From: Apostichopus japonicus
Taxonomy: Eukaryota; Echinodermata; Holothuroidea; Aspidochirotida; Stichopodidae
Assembly (NCBI RefSeq): GCF_037975245.1
Contig: NC_092577.1
Coordinates: forward strand, 30,967,398 to 31,031,397
Length of the DNA stretch: 64,000 nucleotides
Direction: 5' to 3'
Below the pieces are notes generated by a model that was given only the letters and a program-made list of their open reading frames with translations, did not search any database and was not told the origin of the DNA. The position numbers were made by a program, and so were the translations under genes. Positions 61,230 through 64,000 of the stretch are shown one piece after another. Each line of letters opens with the position of its first letter. Position 1 is the first letter of the stretch.

Positions 61230-62306
61230 TTACTCCGTGCTGTTGCTACGCATATTAATACTCGTTTCTGGTTGTTTACTTGGGGCCCAATGAGTACTTT
61301 TAGTTTTCCCGTCAACTGGTCTTCTAAATAGTCTTCTTAGAATTAACCTAAACTGCGGATTAGTCACTGTGTATATAATGGGATTAGCACAGACATAAAC
61401 ACTGTGCAGGATATCTCGAAATCCATCCAATGTCTGTAATAAGTGGACATCACTGTTGATTCCAAAACAATCCAACAAGAATATAATCTCGGACGGTGTA
61501 AGACAAACAATAAACACGATGATATCGCAAAAGACCACACCGATGACACGGTGTCTCGCTCTGGCAAAGACAGAATTCCGACGATTCATTTTAAACATGT
61601 TTTGACGTAGCCTTATCGCCGTAAGCGAGTAGGCAATTATCATTACGAACAACGGGATGATGTAAGTCACAGTGTACACGTACAAAGATATCATTACCTC
61701 CTGGCTTCCATCGGCTGCTGCAGATGTGTTCGTATTGTTCCCGGCATCTCCATTAATCGACATATTGTCGTGAATTCCCTCGCATTTTCCTTCATCTGTC
61801 ACTCTGTCGGTGAAGAAGTGATAGAGATTCGAGGCCGTAGATACCATCCATATCAACAGCACTATCAGGAGCCGATACTTCTTACTACAAAATATCTTGT
61901 TGTATAAAAACGGTTTTCTGACTGCTGCGGCACTCTCTAAAGCTATCACCATCATCAGGAAGACCGATGTTTTGATCGCTATCCAAAAAAGACTGTCTTG
62001 TAAGACGAGGATGCAATATGTCTTACCAAGAAAGTTCTGAGGCATTTCAACGAATTTGGGGAGTGGTAAAAGTAAAATGGCGGCTATTAAATCCGAGAAA
62101 GCTAAGGCTAATACGAAGTCATTCACTGACACCATGTACAAATCACCCATAAAGTGAGAAATTATGACTAGGATATTACCGACGATACCCGTTAGGTTTA
62201 TGGCCAGTTGCACTCCAAAAAAATCGCCATAGATGTCTATCACGCCCGAACCGTTCCACTTGTTGTTATACTCATCGGACAGAATTCTTCCTTTGAAAGT
62301 TTCCAT
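61230..62306 (-). CDS. Class A (rhodopsin-like) G-protein-coupled receptor, orphan
   Basis: An intronless 358-aa seven-transmembrane receptor. Landmarks: GN in TM1 (N44), SD in TM2 (D72), disulfide pair C98 and C175, a Pro in TM5 (P218) with Y226, CLTP in TM6 (P271), and NPIIY in TM7 (308-312) followed by the basic helix-8 region LILRRLFRRP. The second extracellular loop is long, with N-glycosylation sequons near N181, N190 and N193; another is at N18. The DRY motif at the end of TM3 is replaced by ESA (124-126), so the conserved Arg is absent, and CWxP in TM6 is CLTP. Start ATG 62306 gives a full extracellular N-terminus. It resembles peptide-type receptors in layout, but I cannot name a ligand; it could belong to a lineage-specific expansion. 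Confidence 0.9.
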   Translation of the reverse strand: METFKGRILSDEYNNKWNGSGVIDIYGDFFGVQLAINLTGIVGNILVIISHFMGDLYMVSVNDFVLALAFSDLIAAILLLPLPKFVEMPQNFLGKTYCILVLQDSLFWIAIKTSVFLMMVIALESAAAVRKPFLYNKIFCSKKYRLLIVLLIWMVSTASNLYHFFTDRVTDEGKCEGIHDNMSINGDAGNNTNTSAAADGSQEVMISLYVYTVTYIIPLFVMIIAYSLTAIRLRQNMFKMNRRNSVFARARHRVIGVVFCDIIVFIVCLTPSEIIFLLDCFGINSDVHLLQTLDGFRDILHSVYVCANPIIYTVTNPQFRLILRRLFRRPVDGKTKSTHWAPSKQPETSINMRSNSTE

Positions 62307-64000
62307 TGTTGAAGAAATTAAATCTCTTGCTTATTTGGAATCGAACAATAAATATCAATGCCAACAGTATCGCATAAGAATCATATCGACAGTGAAGCAA
62401 ATGTATAGTTCAGTGGTATTATATGAACGGATCACCATGAGAAAGTAAAATCAATTAAGCCCAGGGAACAGAAATTAGAAGTCACCACTAATGGACTCAA
62501 CCGCAACATTCGTCGAATACTAAGAGTGTCCGAGGACCGAATTAGTTCAGTACAGCTGTATGAAGTCAAAGTTTAACATCAACATTTAATTCGACAAAGA
62601 TGTAAGACATATAAGGTGTCCTTTATATAAATAAGAACTCTCCCAAATTAACGACTTGTTTGAAAAGTATGTGCTTTCATTGAAGAATGATCATATCTGC
62701 AGAAAAACTAGGAATCATGCTCCGATTTCAAATAGTTAGATAACCCAAACGTAAATTGCTAGTACACTCTCTCCACATCGAAGGCAAACTGTTTTAGAGA
62801 ACTTATGACAGACGTGTGAAAGTCTATTTAAAGTGACAAGGAAGTCTATCCCTGTGAGTTAATAAATAATCCTCTTAGTAAATTTGCCGGGGAAAAGACA
62901 AGTGAAACTAAGTGTTAAGTGTTTCGTGACACAGGGATTTTTTTCAGTAGTCAACTTTCGTCCTTCAGTTTTAATTCACCCTTTACATAGAAAAGGACAA
63001 GCAGATAATAGCCAAAGAGTAAAGGTGGAGTTAATGAAGTTCCCTAACAATAATAAACAATGTAACAATTCAGTGTGAACGATCATTTTACGATAGAGTT
63101 TAAACATATCAGGTTTCCGTAACTTTGCTATATGACATATCCTGAGTGCTTTCTTTTTCTTTTTCCAGAAAACAAAAAATAACCCTTCTCTTAACGTTAT
63201 TGTACTATTTACTTGACTGGCTTTAAATGTATCCATAAAACTTAAGGTTTCAGTCCGTTGTAACCGTCATAAAATGGATACTTTTACTTTATGGTATAAC
63301 ATACAATACAAAGTAAAATAAACTAAACTCAAGCCAACTCAAGCCAACTCAAGGCAAGGCAAGGCAGCGAAACGAAACGAAGCGAAAGGAAACGAAAGTA
63401 CTATTATGATCCCATGAAGTGTAATATAAGGAAATTGTGACGCAAATAATAAAAAATGACCTAATACTCTTTCGGAATAATAACCACACATGAAACATTA
63501 CCATTGATGGATGTATTTATTTCATCAAAATGATTTATTTTGATTACTTGTTTAAGTTCTCCATTTCTGTACATGAAACAATTAAAATTTTCTTCAACAT
63601 ATACATTACTGGACATATCTTTATCAATAAAGGCAGAATTTTTTGTATGCTGTAGTTTGACATTTTTCTTGAATTAGGCAAACAAATTATCTGTTAATTC
63701 AAATAGACTAGTTTGCCTCTGTTTTCTTTTCGTTCCTTTTAAATATACCTTTCCTGAGAAATTAATACTTTGTGTTCAGCGAATGTTTTAACTTTTTTCT
63801 TTACCCAAATTGAAGTTAATACATTTTTGTTGTCACATAACATAGTTGTTTGCTAATGGCATGTAAAGCTGTTCATGTATATTCATGTTTTCTGTTACTT
63901 TCATCCACGGTCGATATCGCTTGATATTATTATTTAAAAAACAACAACAACACGGATTGCAGTTTCATAGAAAAATATAACAGAGGCAGCAAATGTAATG
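62307..64000. other. Upstream of the GPCR to window end, no gene seen
   Basis: AT-rich. A short purine-rich simple repeat at 63325-63400 (ACTCAAGCCA, then GGCAA, then CGAAA units). No supported gene. Confidence 0.5.

Overview
The window reads as a gene-poor, AT-rich, repeat-rich animal genome with introns throughout. The genes and the abundant tRNA-derived SINEs and MITEs suggest a marine invertebrate deuterostome, most likely an echinoderm. That placement is an inference from gene content; no species-diagnostic locus is present. There are no bacterial features, CRISPR arrays or rRNA genes.

Four genes can be supported. (1) Plus strand, 9284-26777: thirteen exons of glutamate-cysteine ligase catalytic subunit (GCLC), the rate-limiting enzyme of glutathione synthesis. 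They encode residues from about human position 88 to the C-terminus (556 aa) in one unbroken frame; the first exon or exons, about 87 residues, were not found. (2) Plus strand, 32311-32709: a complete intronless 132-aa secreted protein resembling vertebrate syncollin. (3) Minus strand, 56117-41147: nine exons that join into a complete 628-aa secreted protein. It has a signal peptide, an unrecognised ~147-aa domain, five von Willebrand factor C (VWC) domains, then a second copy of the same unrecognised domain. Every intron is phase 1. This is the strongest candidate for something undescribed. (4) Minus strand, 62306-61230: an intronless class A (rhodopsin-like) GPCR of 358 aa whose DRY motif is replaced.

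Layout: 1-9283 holds no recognisable gene. It carries two foldback elements, SINEs, a piggyBac-type MITE and a 46-bp minisatellite. 9284-26777 is GCLC, with introns holding a (TAC)n array, SINEs and a tandem array derived from the 3' end of one of its own exons. 26778-32310 is intergenic, with an inverted repeat containing a hammerhead-ribozyme-like motif, a hAT MITE and a perfect 19-bp-arm palindrome. 32710-41146 is intergenic. 41147-56117 is the VWC gene, three of whose introns carry pure microsatellites of 180-500 bp. 56118-61229 is intergenic, ending in a degenerate repeat, and the GPCR follows. The last 1.7 kb holds nothing recognised.

The four genes do not form a functional cluster: one is a cytosolic metabolic enzyme, two are secreted proteins and one is a membrane receptor. 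All exon boundaries were placed by hand from GT/AG sites, frame continuity and family similarity. Repeat families were recognised by eye, so their ends are approximate unless a target-site duplication is given.
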